A stretch of DNA of 64,000 nt, taken from the NCBI RefSeq assembly GCF_900163635.1, contig NZ_FUID01000033.1, positions 62,001-126,000 on the forward strand, given 5' to 3'. Both the position numbers and the translations under genes were made by a program. Positions 63,362 through 64,000 of the stretch are shown piece after piece. Position 1 is the stretch's first letter, and each line of letters starts with the position of its first letter. This DNA comes from Leucobacter sp. 7(1). Lineage in GTDB: Bacteria > Actinomycetota > Actinomycetes > Actinomycetales > Microbacteriaceae. The notes beneath the pieces were generated by a model. That model made no database searches and was not told the DNA's origin. It worked only from the letters and a program-made list of their open reading frames with translations.

Positions 63362-64000
63362 GTGCGTCTCCCGTCGAGCTCTGTCACGAGTTCGGAAATG
63401 AACTGCGTGAGGGCTGGTGGCAGAACGGCCGCCTCAGCCGCACAGATTTCCTCACACTCGGCGACCTGCTCGGTAATCAGGGTGGCCACGGCGCGCTCAG
63501 CTCCGCACGCGCGCAACCGATCTCGGAGATCACGACACTCCTCAACGTGGAGCTCTTGCCGGCCAAGGCGTGATGCGATGTGGGGCCACTCTGCCGTGCC
63601 GCGGGCATGCGCGATGAGCGCGGTTTCCTTGCCCTCGCGGAGATCGGAGAAGGCGTCTTTCCCGTGCTCGTCCGGCTGCCCGAACGTGGACAAGAGATCA
63701 TCCTGAAGCTGAAATGCGAGCCCCAGGGCTCGCCCGATCTTGCCCAGGATGTGATCAACTCGGGGCGGAGCGGAGGCGAGAATTGCGGCTGTTCGGAGGG
63801 GGAACTCGAACGTGTAGGTTGCCGTTTTGAGCTGGCTCATTCTCAGCACAGCTCCGGGACTCGCTGACACGGCACCGGTACTCAGACCGACGTCGAGGTG
63901 CTCTCCGGCGATAGATTCGACAATCGTGTGGTCCAGTAGGTCGAGCATGCGGAGCCGCGCATCAGCGGGAAGCGCTTCGCGGGCGACAATTTGATGGGCG
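63358..64000 (-). CDS. crtE: Geranylgeranyl diphosphate synthase, 3' part
   Basis: Only the C-terminal 213 residues are in the window; the frame is open to base 64000 and the start lies beyond it. The second Asp-rich motif GLAFQLQDDLLSTFG and the preceding LKTATYTFEFPL block identify a trans-isoprenyl diphosphate synthase. Its position before crtB makes it CrtE, the precursor supplier of the pigment pathway. Confidence 0.92.
   Translation of the reverse strand, partial: AHQIVAREALPADARLRMLDLLDHTIVESIAGEHLDVGLSTGAVSASPGAVLRMSQLKTATYTFEFPLRTAAILASAPPRVDHILGKIGRALGLAFQLQDDLLSTFGQPDEHGKDAFSDLREGKETALIAHARGTAEWPHIASRLGRQELHVEECRDLRDRLRACGAERAVATLITEQVAECEEICAAEAAVLPPALTQFISELVTELDGRRT

Overview
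The window looks like one stretch of chromosome from a high-GC actinobacterium, most likely a pigmented member of the Microbacteriaceae (Leucobacter-like). This is inferred from GC-rich coding DNA, frequent GTG/TTG starts, ATGA gene overlaps, apparent leaderless promoters, a class Ib ribonucleotide reductase, GTP-dependent PEP carboxykinase, LAXTG-type surface anchors and a C50-carotenoid operon. I see no plasmid, phage or complete transposon.

Layout. 1-2.6 kb: two aminopeptidases and a small unknown gene. 2.8-24 kb: a surface region with four large secreted proteins that each end in a sortase signal of LAXTG type (LANTG, LATTG, LAVTG, LARTG). They are interrupted by four tRNA genes (Glu, Asp, Phe, Asp), a DksA/TraR-like zinc-finger gene, a DUF1643 gene, an ECF sigma factor fused to its own zinc anti-sigma domain and membrane helix, and an FBP-domain gene. 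The largest surface protein has about 2331 residues with an exactly periodic 163-residue tandem repeat and a 21-unit Thr-Asp-Pro array.

24-29 kb: trmL, a degenerate transglutaminase-like gene, a DUF726 hydrolase, then a scarred segment in which a type IV toxin-antitoxin module (AbiEi/AbiEii, toxin frameshifted) and a truncated repeat-protein gene lie between an intact FMN reductase gene and a decayed second copy of its 3' end. 29-33.6 kb: nrdI-nrdE-nrdF plus the flavin reductase, with two NrdR-like boxes 31 bp apart upstream. 33.7-36.7 kb: pckG, an MntA/HepT toxin-antitoxin pair and an ester-cyclase pseudogene.

36.7-43.8 kb: a catabolic unit. A PucR-type regulator is divergent from a run of beta-hydroxyacid dehydrogenase, aldehyde dehydrogenase, sodium:solute symporter, a 41-residue membrane peptide and an unusual SHMT-like PLP enzyme. 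An 18-bp perfect palindrome lies in the divergent promoter region. The likely substrate is a beta-hydroxy-alpha-amino acid or a related compound; this is my main candidate for an undescribed system.

43.9-58.3 kb: mostly ordinary genes. They are an NmrA-like/HxlR pair, a LysE exporter/Lrp pair, DUF2871, an MMPL transporter with a two-component system, a cytochrome-oxidase assembly/thioredoxin group, an SDR, a photolyase, an AlkD-like HEAT protein and a MarR regulator. 58.4 kb to the end (minus strand): crtE-crtB-crtI-crtYe-crtYf/Eb fusion plus a TIGR01777-type epimerase, almost all joined by 4-bp overlaps, for a cyclic C50 carotenoid.
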